Source: Acidimicrobiia bacterium (GTDB lineage: Bacteria; Actinomycetota; Acidimicrobiia; Spongiisociales; UBA5794). Taken from it: a stretch of 38,992 nucleotides of DNA. Under the pieces are notes generated by a model, which was not told the DNA's origin, made no database searches, and was given only the letters and a program-made list of their open reading frames with translations. Below are positions 31,600 through 38,992 of this stretch, piece after piece. The stretch lies in NCBI GenBank assembly GCA_024762335.1, contig JANTHO010000020.1:1-38992 (forward strand), read 5' to 3'. The first letter of the stretch is position 1, and each line of letters opens with the position of its first letter. Position numbers and translations under genes: made by a program.

Positions 31600-32613
31600 A
31601 TGGAAGAAGAACGCATCGGCCTGTTCATCGACTACGAGAACCTCGCGATTGGATCCCGCGAAGACCTCGGCCTCGAATTCGATTTCAAACCCGTGACCGA
31701 CGCGCTCGCGGAGCGCGGCCGCGTCGTCGTGCGGCGCGCCTACGCCGACTGGACCTACTTCGATAAGGACCGTCGGATGCTCACCGACAATCAGGTGGAG
31801 CTGATTGAGATCCCCCAACGAAGGGGCATGGTTCGGAAGAACGCTGCAGATATCAAGATGGCGGTCGACGCCGTCGAACTCGCATTCGAACGCGACTACG
31901 TGACGATGTTCGTCATCTGCACCGGAGATTCGGACTTCACGCCGCTCGTGCACAAGCTGCGTGAACTGAACCGTCGAGTCGTCGGCGTCGGCTTGAAAGC
32001 ATCGACGTCGGCGTTGCTCCCCGCCGCATGCGACGAGTTCCTGTTCTACGAGAACCTGGCCGGCGTCGACGTACCCGATCGCAAGCCGAAGAAGGACCGT
32101 CCCAAGGCAGACAAGCCGGCGGTTACCAAGACCGAGTCGCCCGAGTCGGTCATCGTGCCGACTCTCGCCGGCCTGATCCGTGCCGGCGACGGCGACGTGC
32201 GGGCATCGAGCCTGAAGCGGGCGCTGCTGCGCAAGGACTCGACCTTCACAGAGACGGACTACGGCTTCCGGGCATTCGGGGAACTCATGCGACACCTCGA
32301 GTCGAAGGGCATCGTCGAACTCGACAACGAGAATTCCCAGGGTGATCCGATCGTCAGATTTCCCACGAAGGGGAGGGGTGAGGAAACCGGCTTCGGTCTC
32401 CTCCAGAAGGCGGTGGCGGACCTCGGCAAGGGCGGCACGCCGGTGGCGCTCTCCGGTCTGAAGAACGAGCTTCGCAAACGCGACGCCGGTTTCTCGGAGA
32501 AGAAACTCGGCTACTCCGGATTTCTCCAGTTCGTCAAGGCGGCCGCTGCCGGTGGATACGTCGACCTCATCTGGAGCGACGAGAACGACGACTACGTGCT
32601 GTCCGCCCCGTAG
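31600..32613 (+). CDS. NYN-domain (PIN-like) protein with two LOTUS/OST-HTH domains
   Basis: A 337-residue protein. The N-terminal NYN/LabA-type PIN-like domain (about 1-150) keeps the acidic set expected of a metal-dependent RNase: Asp11 and Asn14 (FIDYENL), Asp84 and Asp90 (NAADIKMAVDAV), and Asp110/Asp112 (CTGDSDF). A Lys-rich hinge (RKPKKDRPKADKPA) leads to two C-terminal OST-HTH/LOTUS domains (about 183-255 and 263-335), each with the LIRAGDGDVRASSLKRALLRK...YGFRAFGELMRHLESKGIVEL or LLQKAVADLGKGG...LGYSGFLQFVKAA pattern. LOTUS domains bind RNA or G-quadruplex RNA. TACCCT (31588-31593) ends 6 nt before the ATG. A role in RNA processing is inferred. Confidence 0.9.
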   Translation: MEEERIGLFIDYENLAIGSREDLGLEFDFKPVTDALAERGRVVVRRAYADWTYFDKDRRMLTDNQVELIEIPQRRGMVRKNAADIKMAVDAVELAFERDYVTMFVICTGDSDFTPLVHKLRELNRRVVGVGLKASTSALLPAACDEFLFYENLAGVDVPDRKPKKDRPKADKPAVTKTESPESVIVPTLAGLIRAGDGDVRASSLKRALLRKDSTFTETDYGFRAFGELMRHLESKGIVELDNENSQGDPIVRFPTKGRGEETGFGLLQKAVADLGKGGTPVALSGLKNELRKRDAGFSEKKLGYSGFLQFVKAAAAGGYVDLIWSDENDDYVLSAP

Positions 32614-32630
32614 TCGCCGACTCGGCTCCG

Positions 32631-34025
32631 CTAGAACTCGGCGTTGCGCGGCGTTCTGGGGAACGGGATCACATCGCGAATGTTCTGCATCCCCGTCGTG
32701 AACTGCACAACCCGTTCCAGTCCGAGGCCGAAGCCGGCGTGCGGCGCGCTTCCGAACCGGCGCAGATCGAGGTACCACCAGTAGTGGTCCTCGTCCATGC
32801 CCTTGATCCGCATGCTGTCGGCGAGGACATCGAGCCGTTCCTCGCGCTGGCTGCCACCGACGATCTCGCCGATCCCCGGGACGAGAACGTCCATCGCAGC
32901 GACGGTCTTCCCGTCGTCGTTCCGCCGCATGTAGAAGGCCTTGAACGCAAACGGGAAGTCGGTCACCGTCACCGGACGCTTGAACACCTGCTCGGTCAGG
33001 TACCGCTCGTGCTCGGACTGGAGATCGTCGCCCCACACGACGGGGAACTCGAACGAGTCGTTCGCCGGTTCCAGGAGGCCGATCGCTTCAGTGTACGTGA
33101 TCCGTTCGAAGCCGCTTTCGGCAACGTGGTGGAGACGGTCGAGCAAGTCGGTGTCCACCCACCTGTTGAAGAACTCGAGATCCGTCTCGTTGTTCTCGAG
33201 GACGTACCGGATGAGGTAGGTGACGTAGTCCTCGGCGAGGTCGGCGTCATCGTTCAGATCGGCGAATGCGATTTCGGGCTCGACCATCCAGAACTCGGCG
33301 AGATGGCGGCGGGTGTTCGAGTTCTCCGCCCGGAACGTCGGGCCGAACGTGTACACGCGGTCGAGGGCGAGCGCGTACGTTTCGGCGCTCAGTTGACCGC
33401 TGACGGTGAGGAACGTGGGACGGCCGAAGAAGTCCTCTGCGTAGTCGATCTCACCGTCGGACGTTCGCGGCGCCGTCGCGGGATCGATCGTCGACACCCG
33501 GAACATCGATCCGGCTCCTTCGGCGTCGCTCGCGGTGATGAGCGGCGTGTTCAGGTAGAGGAAGTCGCGGTCCTGGTAGAACCGGTGCGTCGCATACGAC
33601 AGGGAGTTGCGGACCCGTGTGACGGCACCGATCGTGTTCGTGCGGGGGCGAAGGTGCGCGATTTCACGGAGACGTTCGAACGACACGCGCTTTTTCTGGA
33701 GCGGGTAGGTCTCCGGATCGGCGAGCCCGAACGGTTCGACTTCAGTGGCCTTGATCTCGATCCGCTGACCCTTCGCCGGCGATTCCGTGAGGGTGCCGGT
33801 GATGCGAACCGCCGAACCAATCGAGAGACGCAGCACGGCGCTCTCATAGTTCGGGAGCTCGTTGTCGGCGATGACCTGGAGGCCGGTGATGATCGACCCA
33901 TCGGTGAGTTCGATGAACGAGAAACCGCCCTTGGAGTCGCGGCGGGTTCGTACCCATCCGGCGACCGTGACGGTGGACCCGAAGTCGTCTCGTTCGAGGA
34001 CGTGTTTGATCAGTTCTCGTTGCAT
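32631..34025 (-). CDS. asnS: Asparaginyl-tRNA synthetase
   Basis: A 464-residue class IIb synthetase for tRNA-Asn. The N-terminal OB fold (about 1-100, [20 protein letters not shown]) binds the anticodon. The catalytic domain has class II motif 2 around [11 protein letters not shown] (231-241) and motif 3 GFGLGLER (431-438). The absence of an Asp-type GAD insertion and the FWMVEPE segment favour AsnS over AspS. The start ATG has AAGGAG upstream; a minus-strand TTGGAG/TATCGT pair (34076-34071 and 34054-34049, 16-nt spacing) is a plausible promoter. Presence of asnS means direct charging of tRNA-Asn. Confidence 0.95.
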   Translation of the reverse strand: MQRELIKHVLERDDFGSTVTVAGWVRTRRDSKGGFSFIELTDGSIITGLQVIADNELPNYESAVLRLSIGSAVRITGTLTESPAKGQRIEIKATEVEPFGLADPETYPLQKKRVSFERLREIAHLRPRTNTIGAVTRVRNSLSYATHRFYQDRDFLYLNTPLITASDAEGAGSMFRVSTIDPATAPRTSDGEIDYAEDFFGRPTFLTVSGQLSAETYALALDRVYTFGPTFRAENSNTRRHLAEFWMVEPEIAFADLNDDADLAEDYVTYLIRYVLENNETDLEFFNRWVDTDLLDRLHHVAESGFERITYTEAIGLLEPANDSFEFPVVWGDDLQSEHERYLTEQVFKRPVTVTDFPFAFKAFYMRRNDDGKTVAAMDVLVPGIGEIVGGSQREERLDVLADSMRIKGMDEDHYWWYLDLRRFGSAPHAGFGLGLERVVQFTTGMQNIRDVIPFPRTPRNAEF

Positions 34026-34094
34026 GGTTCACTCCTTGCCGCATCGGGACGATAGCCCGCCTGCGGTCCTCTCCAACGTGTTGGGGGAAACCTT

Positions 34095-34131
34095 TTGCCA
34101 TCAAGGGCTTCCATGAATTACACTCGTGTAA
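34095..34131 (+). promoter_or_regulatory. Promoter with palindromic operator over the -10
   Basis: TTGCCA (34095-34100) and TACACT (34119-34124) are 18 nt apart. The -10 lies inside a perfect palindrome TTACAC-TC-GTGTAA (34118-34131), a good site for a repressor that blocks polymerase. The regulator was not identified. Confidence 0.6.
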
Positions 34132-34147
34132 GACAAAGAGGGGTTCC

Positions 34148-34534
34148 ATGGCGGTAGCGGTACAAGAAACATCCATCACCGACGTCGATCGAGTCACGGC
34201 GGCAGCGCTCGAACTCTACGCACGCCGGCACGATCTCGCCGCGGAGATGCCGCTTGCAGAACTGCTCAGCGTTCCCTCGGACCTGGGAGCGCTTCGTGCC
34301 GTCGTCGGAGCGACACACCGGACCGTCGAGATCGTTCTCGACGCGGACGTGGACTCGGCTGCTGCGGCTGCTGCCGTGTGGTCACTGTCGGCCAAGGGAT
34401 TCCACCCCATCGTTCTTGTGTCGCTGGATCGTGTGGGAGAGGCCCACGACGGCTTGCGCGGCACACCGTGCCGTCTCCAACCGTGGTGGACCGCGGAGGA
34501 CGCCGTCGTGTTCGGATCTTTCGAGTCAACGTGA
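34148..34534 (+). CDS. Hypothetical protein behind a palindromic promoter
   Basis: A 128-residue, mildly acidic protein without a recognised family, signal peptide or membrane helix. The N-terminus is helical and Ala/Leu-rich (DVDRVTAAALELYARRHDLAAEMPLAELLSV); the middle has alternating strand/helix character (TVEIVLDADVDSAAAAAAVWSLSAKGFHPIVLVSLDRVGEAHDGL), and the C-terminus ends CRLQPWWTAEDAVVFGSFEST. AGAGGGG at 34137-34143 serves as Shine-Dalgarno. It is divergent from asnS. The operator suggests tight regulation, which is the only functional hint. Confidence 0.65.
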   Translation: MAVAVQETSITDVDRVTAAALELYARRHDLAAEMPLAELLSVPSDLGALRAVVGATHRTVEIVLDADVDSAAAAAAVWSLSAKGFHPIVLVSLDRVGEAHDGLRGTPCRLQPWWTAEDAVVFGSFEST

Positions 34535-34576
34535 TCGACTCGTCTCCCGGCACCCGGAGGCTCTAACCTCATTGCC

Positions 34577-35530
34577 ATGCCGGTTCCGCTCCACACACAG
34601 ACCGTGATCGCTCTGGTCTGGGACTTCGATCGCACGCTCATCCCCGGAAACATGCAGGATCCGATCTTCGATCGGTACGGCATCGAGGCCGAAGCATTCT
34701 GGCGCGAGGTGGACGGCCTCGTCGACTACTACGCGAGACAGGGCGTCCGGATCCAACGTGATATCGCATACCTGGGACATCTCCTCACCTATGTGCGAGA
34801 AGGTATCTTCGAGAACCTCACGAACGATCTGCTCCGTGACCTCGGGAGCGAGATCGTTGCCGCACCCGGCATGCCGGAATTCCTCGAAGAGACCCGCCGG
34901 CACGTATCGGACATCCCCGAGTTTGCTGCAGAAGGGATCGCCGTCGAGCACTACGTCGTCTCGACCGGGATTCTGCCGATGATCGAGGGGAGCGTGTTCG
35001 CCGATCACGTCGACGGGATCTGGGCGAATACGCTCATCGAAACACCGGCACCGCCCGGCTATCTCGACCAGCTCCCCGTCGCTTCGGCACCCGCGCCCGT
35101 CAGTCATCTCGGTTACACGATCGACAATACGGCGAAGACCCGTGCCCTGTTCGAGATCAACAAAGGCGTCAACCGCAACTCGGGCATCGATGTGAACGCC
35201 AGACTCGGGGACGAGGAGCGCCGGGTGCCACTCCGCAACATGATCTACATCGCGGACGGGCCATCAGACGTTCCCTGCTTCTCCATCCTGAACCAGAACG
35301 GCGGAAAGACCCTCGGGGTGTACACGCTCGAGCCGACCGACAACCATCGCCGGGTCAAGCAGCTCCAGGAGCAGGGCCGTATCCAGGGCATGGCGGAAGC
35401 CGATTTCCGTCCGGGCAAGGCGGCGTATCTGTGGCTCATGGACAGTATCGAGCAGATCGGGCATGAGATCGTCGAGGCGAGACGGCAGGCATTCGCCGCG
35501 ATCCCGAAGGCGCCCGGACACGGATCGTAA
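34577..35530 (+). CDS. HAD-superfamily hydrolase
   Basis: A 317-residue HAD-fold protein. Motif I is WDFDRTL with Asp16 (nucleophile) and Asp18; motif II falls at VVSTG (Ser129/Thr130), motif III is probably Lys187 (NTAKTR), and motif IV is DGPSD (Asp227 and Asp231). The cap is large and helical (about 30-115). The Arg at position 19 in place of the usual Gly/Leu is unusual but occurs in some families. Probably a phosphatase of unknown substrate. TAACCT (34564-34569) ends 7 nt before the ATG, so it is likely leaderless. The heptamer repeat lies just downstream. Confidence 0.85.
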   Translation: MPVPLHTQTVIALVWDFDRTLIPGNMQDPIFDRYGIEAEAFWREVDGLVDYYARQGVRIQRDIAYLGHLLTYVREGIFENLTNDLLRDLGSEIVAAPGMPEFLEETRRHVSDIPEFAAEGIAVEHYVVSTGILPMIEGSVFADHVDGIWANTLIETPAPPGYLDQLPVASAPAPVSHLGYTIDNTAKTRALFEINKGVNRNSGIDVNARLGDEERRVPLRNMIYIADGPSDVPCFSILNQNGGKTLGVYTLEPTDNHRRVKQLQEQGRIQGMAEADFRPGKAAYLWLMDSIEQIGHEIVEARRQAFAAIPKAPGHGS

Positions 35531-35540
35531 GGACTGAGAG

Positions 35541-35646
35541 CCAAGAGTCAAGAGCCAAGACGCTCTCCACTCCCAGTTCTTGGTTCTTGGTTCTTGGCTC
35601 TTGGTTCTTGGTTCTTGATTCTTGATTCTTGATTCTTGGTCCTTGA
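35541..35646. repeat. Heptanucleotide repeat cluster (TTCTTGG-type)
   Basis: Three tandem heptamers on one strand (CCAAGAG, TCAAGAG, CCAAGAC; 35541-35561) face ten tandem heptamers of the complementary type (TTCTTGG/TTCTTGA/CTCTTGG/TCCTTGA; 35577-35646). The two arms can pair into a long hairpin. It lies between the HAD and hbd-like genes and has no coding signal. Confidence 0.9.
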
Positions 35647-35712
35647 CCCGCTCCCCGATTCGCCCCACCGGGCAGCATTCGGTAGCTTCGCGGTGACGCG
35701 AAAGGAGTCTCC

Positions 35713-36570
35713 ATGACCATCGAACGGGTCGGCATCATCGGTGGGGGTCAGATGGGCGGCGGCATCGCTGAGGTGTGCGCCAAAGCGGGCATCGACACGA
35801 TCGTTGTCGAGATCAACGACGATCTGGCTGCACGATCCGGGGCGGGTATCGAGCGCTCCCTCGGGAAGGCCGTCGATCGCGGGAAGCTCGATGCTGCCGA
35901 CCGTGACGAGGCCCTGTCACGACTCACGTTCTCAACCGATCGGGAATCGCTGGAGGACCGGGATCTCGTCATCGAGGCCGTGATCGAGAACGAGGATCTC
36001 AAACATGAGATTTTCACCGACCTGGATCGGATCGTGACGTCCCGGGACGCGATCCTCGCGACCAACACTTCGTCCATCCCCGTCACGCGTATTGCACGGG
36101 CCACGAACCGGCCCGAGTCGGTCGTCGGGATGCATTTCTTCAATCCTGCTCCGATCATGCCGCTCGTCGAGATCGTCCGGACCGTCTTGGTCGCCGATGA
36201 CACGATCGGTCGTGCAGCGGCGTTCACGGCCGACCGGCTCGGAAAGGTCGTCGTCCACGCGAAGGATCGGGCCGGCTTCATCGTGAACAAGCTGCTGTGT
36301 CCGTACATCTTCGAAGCGGTGCGGATGCTCGAGGATGGCTTCGCAACGCGTGAGGACATCGACGCCGCGATGGTGAACGGTGCCGGCTATCCGATGGGCC
36401 CGCTCACGCTGTCGGATCTCATCGGCAACGACACGATGCTGGCCGTCGCCGAGTCATTCATGGCCGAGTACGAGGATCCGCGCTTCGCTGCACCGCCACT
36501 GCTGAAGCGGATGGTCGAAGCCGGCCTCCTCGGAAGAAAGACGGGCAAGGGCTTCTACGACTACGCGTAG
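35713..36570 (+). CDS. 3-hydroxyacyl-CoA (3-hydroxybutyryl-CoA) dehydrogenase
   Basis: A 285-residue NAD(P)-dependent dehydrogenase of the Hbd/PaaH/FadB2 type. The Rossmann domain has [10 protein letters not shown] (8-17), the catalytic region includes Ser120 (NTSS), His141 (GMHFFNPAP) and Glu153 (LVEIV), and the C-terminal helical domain follows with [11 protein letters not shown] and [12 protein letters not shown]. It oxidises 3-hydroxyacyl-CoA in fatty acid or butyrate metabolism; chain length is not clear. AAAGGAG precedes the ATG, so this is a leadered gene. It converges on the thioredoxin gene through a long hairpin. Confidence 0.93.
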   Translation: MTIERVGIIGGGQMGGGIAEVCAKAGIDTIVVEINDDLAARSGAGIERSLGKAVDRGKLDAADRDEALSRLTFSTDRESLEDRDLVIEAVIENEDLKHEIFTDLDRIVTSRDAILATNTSSIPVTRIARATNRPESVVGMHFFNPAPIMPLVEIVRTVLVADDTIGRAAAFTADRLGKVVVHAKDRAGFIVNKLLCPYIFEAVRMLEDGFATREDIDAAMVNGAGYPMGPLTLSDLIGNDTMLAVAESFMAEYEDPRFAAPPLLKRMVEAGLLGRKTGKGFYDYA

Positions 36571-36572
36571 GA

Positions 36573-36618
36573 GTCCGGCATCCAAAACGGCAATGTCCTG
36601 CCGTCTTGGACGCCGGAC
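36573..36618. terminator. Long bidirectional terminator hairpin
   Basis: Arms 36573-36592 and 36599-36618 pair as blocks of 7, 5 and 6 bp with two A-C mismatches and a 6-nt loop. It fills the 55-nt gap between convergent genes. There is no clear T-run. Confidence 0.8.
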
Positions 36619-36625
36619 CCCTGAG

Positions 36626-37051
36626 TTATGAGCTCTTCGAGCGGCGGGCGCCGTTGGATTCGAGGACTTTCGCCAGCTGGTCCTTCTTGACGAGACCCGA
36701 CATCCGGAACCGCTGCGTCGGCCGGCTCGCCTGCCGCTTCTTGGTGCCCTGAGCCTTCTTCTTGGCCTTCTTCGAGGTCTTCTCCGACGGCCGGGCGATC
36801 ACGACGGTCGTCGGTGTGGATCGGATCTTGTAGGCGTCGATCGCACCCGGGACACGTCCGATGTCCGCTTTGACGATGTAGGCGGACTCGCCGTATTCGC
36901 GTGCGAGTTCGTTGACGACGCCGTCCATCACTTGGCACGCCGGGCAACCCACCTGGCTGAAGTTCACGAGGACGGGCCGCCCCGACGCGACCATCGGCTT
37001 CAGCTCGTCGAGCCGATGGATCTTGACGGCTTTCGGTTTCCTCTTGAACAT
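36626..37051 (-). CDS. Thioredoxin-like protein with Lys-rich insertion
   Basis: A 141-residue thioredoxin-fold protein with CPAC (Cys36, Cys39) in place of the classical CGPC and a cis-Pro at 80 (RSTPTTVV). A basic segment (about 92-107, KTSKKAKKKAQGTKKRQ) is inserted before the last helix; this could bind nucleic acid or ribosomes. ATG 37051 is chosen because GGAGAGG lies upstream on the minus strand; the frame runs 38 codons further without a good start context. Cytoplasmic, since no signal peptide is seen. Partner unknown. Confidence 0.82.
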   Translation of the reverse strand: MFKRKPKAVKIHRLDELKPMVASGRPVLVNFSQVGCPACQVMDGVVNELAREYGESAYIVKADIGRVPGAIDAYKIRSTPTTVVIARPSEKTSKKAKKKAQGTKKRQASRPTQRFRMSGLVKKDQLAKVLESNGARRSKSS

Positions 37052-37194
37052 CGCCACCTCTCCGTACCCCCACCATCCAACGTGCGGGCTCCCGGAAGTA
37101 TGCCCGATTCGCTTCGCAACTAACCGGTGTTCGTCGACGGCTCGGACACGACGCTGATCGGCCACAATGGGGACGAAACGGATCGGAGGAGCAG

Positions 37195-38826
37195 ATGGCG
37201 AAGATTCACGGTGGACGGGCGATCGCCCGGGCGCTCAAGGCCGAGGGCGTGGATACGGTGTTCATGTTGACCGGTGGCCACGTGCTTCCGACGATCGATG
37301 GATGTGTGGCGGAAGGCATCCGCGTTGTCGACGTGCGTCACGAGCAGGCGGCGGCACACGCGGCCGACGCGTATGCCCGGCTGACCGGCAGGCTCGGCGT
37401 GGTGCTCGCCACAGCCGGGCCCGGGGTGACCGACACGGTCACCGGGATCGCCAATGCATGGTTCGCCAACAGCCCGGTGCTGCTCATCGGCGGCCGGCAC
37501 CTCACGACCGAGGACCTGCGCGGTGGTCTGCAGGAGATGGATCATCCGCGCATGTTCCATTCGATCACCAAGTGGGCAGCGACGGCCTCGGATGCCGGAC
37601 GCCTCCCCGAGTACATCGCGACGGCCGCCCGCCGCGCCTTTTCCGGCAGGGGCGGGCCGGTCTTCCTCGATATCCCGTGGGACGTGCAGGGTGACATGGT
37701 CGAAGAGGACGCGATCGCCTGGCCGACCGGGTACCGGGCCAATCGCCCGGCCGGTCTCGAAGACGAAACACTGCGCGACGTTGCCGATCTGCTCAACCGA
37801 GCGGAACGGCCCGTCGTGTTCGCCGGCACCGGCTATCGGTGGAGTCGTTATGCGGACGCTCCCGGCGCCCTGGATGGTCTTGCCGAAGCGGTGAACAGCC
37901 CCGTGTATCTCAACAGTCTTGCCCGCGGAACGATCCGGTGGGACCACCCGCTGCTCGGCAACCGCACGCGGTCCGACGCACTCCGGCAGGCGGACGTGGT
38001 CGTCGCGCTCGGTGTCGATTGGGATTTCCGCACCGGTTTCGGCAAGAAGGTGTCTTCCGAAGCTACCGTCATCCAGATTGATGCCGAACCGTCCCGGGTG
38101 GGATGGAACCGTGCCGCCGACATCGGCGTGGTTGCCGATCCGGGCGCGGTGGCCGCCCAGCTCGCCGACCACGTGGGGGGTCGGCACGACGAATGGGTGC
38201 AGCAGATCGCGGCGCTCGAGGCACAGAAGCAGGCGGTCGCCGAAGAGTTGGCGACCACCGACGGGGGTCCGGTGCATCCGGAACGTTTCGCTCGCGAGGT
38301 GGCCGAGTTCTTCGGCGAGGATGCCATCGTGGCCGCAGACGGTGGCGACATCGTCTCGACGACGGCCAAGTGGCTTCGGACCAGCCGTCCGGGTGGCCTG
38401 CTCGATCCGGGACCGTTCGGTTGCCTCGGAGTCGGGGCGCCGTTCGCCATCGCAGCCAAAGCGGTCGAACCGGACACGCGGGTCGGCATCGTCTACGGTG
38501 ACGGCTCGTTCGGATTCAACGGGATGGAGTACGACTCGGTGATCCGCCACGAGATGCCGGTGGTCGGTGTCGTCGGCAACGACGGCGCCTGGAACAACAT
38601 CAAGGCGATCCACCGCATGCTGTACCCGGAGCGGATGGTGGCATCCGATCTTGGTGTTCGGCGGTACGACCTGATGGTCGCGGGTCTCGGCGGCTACGGG
38701 GAGTTCGTGGAGGATGCTTCCGAACTGCGTCCGGCCCTCGAGCGCGCCCAGGAGAGCGGCGTTCCGGCGCTCGTGAACGTTCACATCGCCGAGCAGTTCA
38801 GGATGAGTAGCGCCTACGGAATGTAA
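37195..38826 (+). CDS. ThDP-dependent enzyme of the acetolactate synthase/2-hydroxyacyl-CoA lyase family
   Basis: A 543-residue thiamine-diphosphate enzyme. The N-terminal PYR domain has the catalytic Glu50 (RHEQAAAHAADAYAR) and the AGPG turn (74-77); the middle domain is about 190-330; the C-terminal PP domain has the ThDP/Mg motif GDGS (435-438) ending at Asn462 (GNDGAWNN). It may be a catabolic acetolactate synthase, a 2-hydroxyacyl-CoA lyase or an oxalyl-CoA decarboxylase-like enzyme. No small ilvH-type subunit gene is adjacent, and the FAD-binding role of the middle domain is not clear. GGAGGAG precedes the ATG. Substrate unresolved. Confidence 0.85.
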   Translation: MAKIHGGRAIARALKAEGVDTVFMLTGGHVLPTIDGCVAEGIRVVDVRHEQAAAHAADAYARLTGRLGVVLATAGPGVTDTVTGIANAWFANSPVLLIGGRHLTTEDLRGGLQEMDHPRMFHSITKWAATASDAGRLPEYIATAARRAFSGRGGPVFLDIPWDVQGDMVEEDAIAWPTGYRANRPAGLEDETLRDVADLLNRAERPVVFAGTGYRWSRYADAPGALDGLAEAVNSPVYLNSLARGTIRWDHPLLGNRTRSDALRQADVVVALGVDWDFRTGFGKKVSSEATVIQIDAEPSRVGWNRAADIGVVADPGAVAAQLADHVGGRHDEWVQQIAALEAQKQAVAEELATTDGGPVHPERFAREVAEFFGEDAIVAADGGDIVSTTAKWLRTSRPGGLLDPGPFGCLGVGAPFAIAAKAVEPDTRVGIVYGDGSFGFNGMEYDSVIRHEMPVVGVVGNDGAWNNIKAIHRMLYPERMVASDLGVRRYDLMVAGLGGYGEFVEDASELRPALERAQESGVPALVNVHIAEQFRMSSAYGM

Positions 38827-38852
38827 CGCCCTTCCGGTCGCCCGGGCCCCCT

Positions 38853-38878
38853 GCGGAGAAGCCTTCCGGCTTCTCCGC
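38853..38878 (+). terminator. Terminator hairpin after the ThDP enzyme gene
   Basis: A perfect 11-bp stem (38853-38863 with 38868-38878) with a TTCC loop starts 26 nt after the stop codon. A C-run follows instead of a T-run. Confidence 0.75.
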
Positions 38879-38992
38879 GTCCCCCCGTCCTTCGGTGTAT
38901 GGACTGGGGAGATGGGTGATGGGTGTACGGGGACATGGGTAACGGCAGATACTTGGGAGGTTGCCTGTGAGGGAGGCTGTGATGCCGTGGTC
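38879..38992. other. Window end, G-rich intergenic tail
   Basis: No complete gene. A canonical G-quadruplex pattern (38906-38932: four G-runs with 4-, 4- and 5-nt loops) lies on the plus strand inside a TGGGTGATGGGTG-type imperfect repeat. A GGGAGG followed by ATG at 38982 could be the start of a gene that continues past the window; too little is visible to call it. Confidence 0.4.

Noticed and set aside
31075-34055. Very long opposite-strand frames over the NYN and asnS genes (31075-33036 minus, 32739-34055 plus)
   Set aside because: Both cross genes with clear catalytic motifs and read as repetitive charged sequence typical of antisense frames in GC-rich DNA.
35541-35646. Heptamer array as a CRISPR
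   Set aside because: Units are 7 nt and contiguous with no unique spacers, and no cas genes are present.

Overview
The window is GC-rich, densely coded bacterial chromosome. Its content points to an actinobacterium: the cluster radA-disA-carD-ispD-ispF-cysS-rlmB, a ClpC with a UVR linker, DUF3263 and DUF1876-like small proteins, an LppM-type lipoprotein, a TipAL-type MerR regulator and many apparently leaderless genes. The lysine/alanine-rich CarD and the CvpA-CAP fusion fit an uncultured, deep-branching (Acidimicrobiia-like) lineage, but that placement is inference. No phage, CRISPR array or autonomous transposon was seen.

Layout. 81-3742: a polyprenyl diphosphate synthase (-) divergent from clpC (+). 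3880-9056: a four-gene BMP-family nucleoside-type ABC importer (lipoprotein, double ATPase, two permeases), with a strong hairpin after the lipoprotein gene. 9174-10208: a zinc-ribbon/discoidin-like membrane protein (-) and a 39-residue membrane peptide (+). 10245-17737: DNA repair, c-di-AMP, transcription and isoprenoid/translation genes (radA, disA, carD, ispD, ispF, cysS, rlmB, tRNA-Thr), with a glycerophosphodiesterase-like gene on the other strand. 17983-20739: DUF1876-like, DUF3263, AI-2E-type transporter and a CvpA-CAP fusion. 20811-26218: mostly minus-strand accessory genes (LppM-like lipoprotein, MerR/TipAS regulator with an intact operator, DUF2157-like membrane protein, a 15-residue-repeat solenoid protein, tRNA-Arg, a lipoprotein and a NifX-like protein). 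26368-32613: S9 peptidase, thioesterase, thioredoxin-like protein, epoxide-hydrolase-like protein, plsC and a NYN-LOTUS protein. 32631-38826: asnS, an orphan gene behind a palindromic promoter, a HAD protein, 3-hydroxyacyl-CoA dehydrogenase, a thioredoxin and a ThDP-dependent enzyme.

Genome-style signals. About fourteen genes have a TANNNT -10 hexamer ending 6-9 nt before the start codon, the signature of leaderless mRNAs, and this settles several starts. Convergent gene pairs are separated by long perfect or near-perfect hairpins with little or no T-tract. A palindromic MITE-like repeat occurs once complete (29814-29940) and once as a half copy (15468-15522), both in divergent intergenic regions. 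Heptanucleotide repeats and two G-quadruplex motifs add to the intergenic structure.

Most interesting leads: the shared upstream element in the radA and DUF3263 promoters, which resembles the actinobacterial RecA-independent DNA-damage (PafBC) promoter; DisA with its RHR motif changed to RFR; CarD with an N-terminal histone-H1-like tail; the MITE-like element; the structured region 28972-29145; the 15-residue solenoid protein; and the CvpA-CAP fusion.
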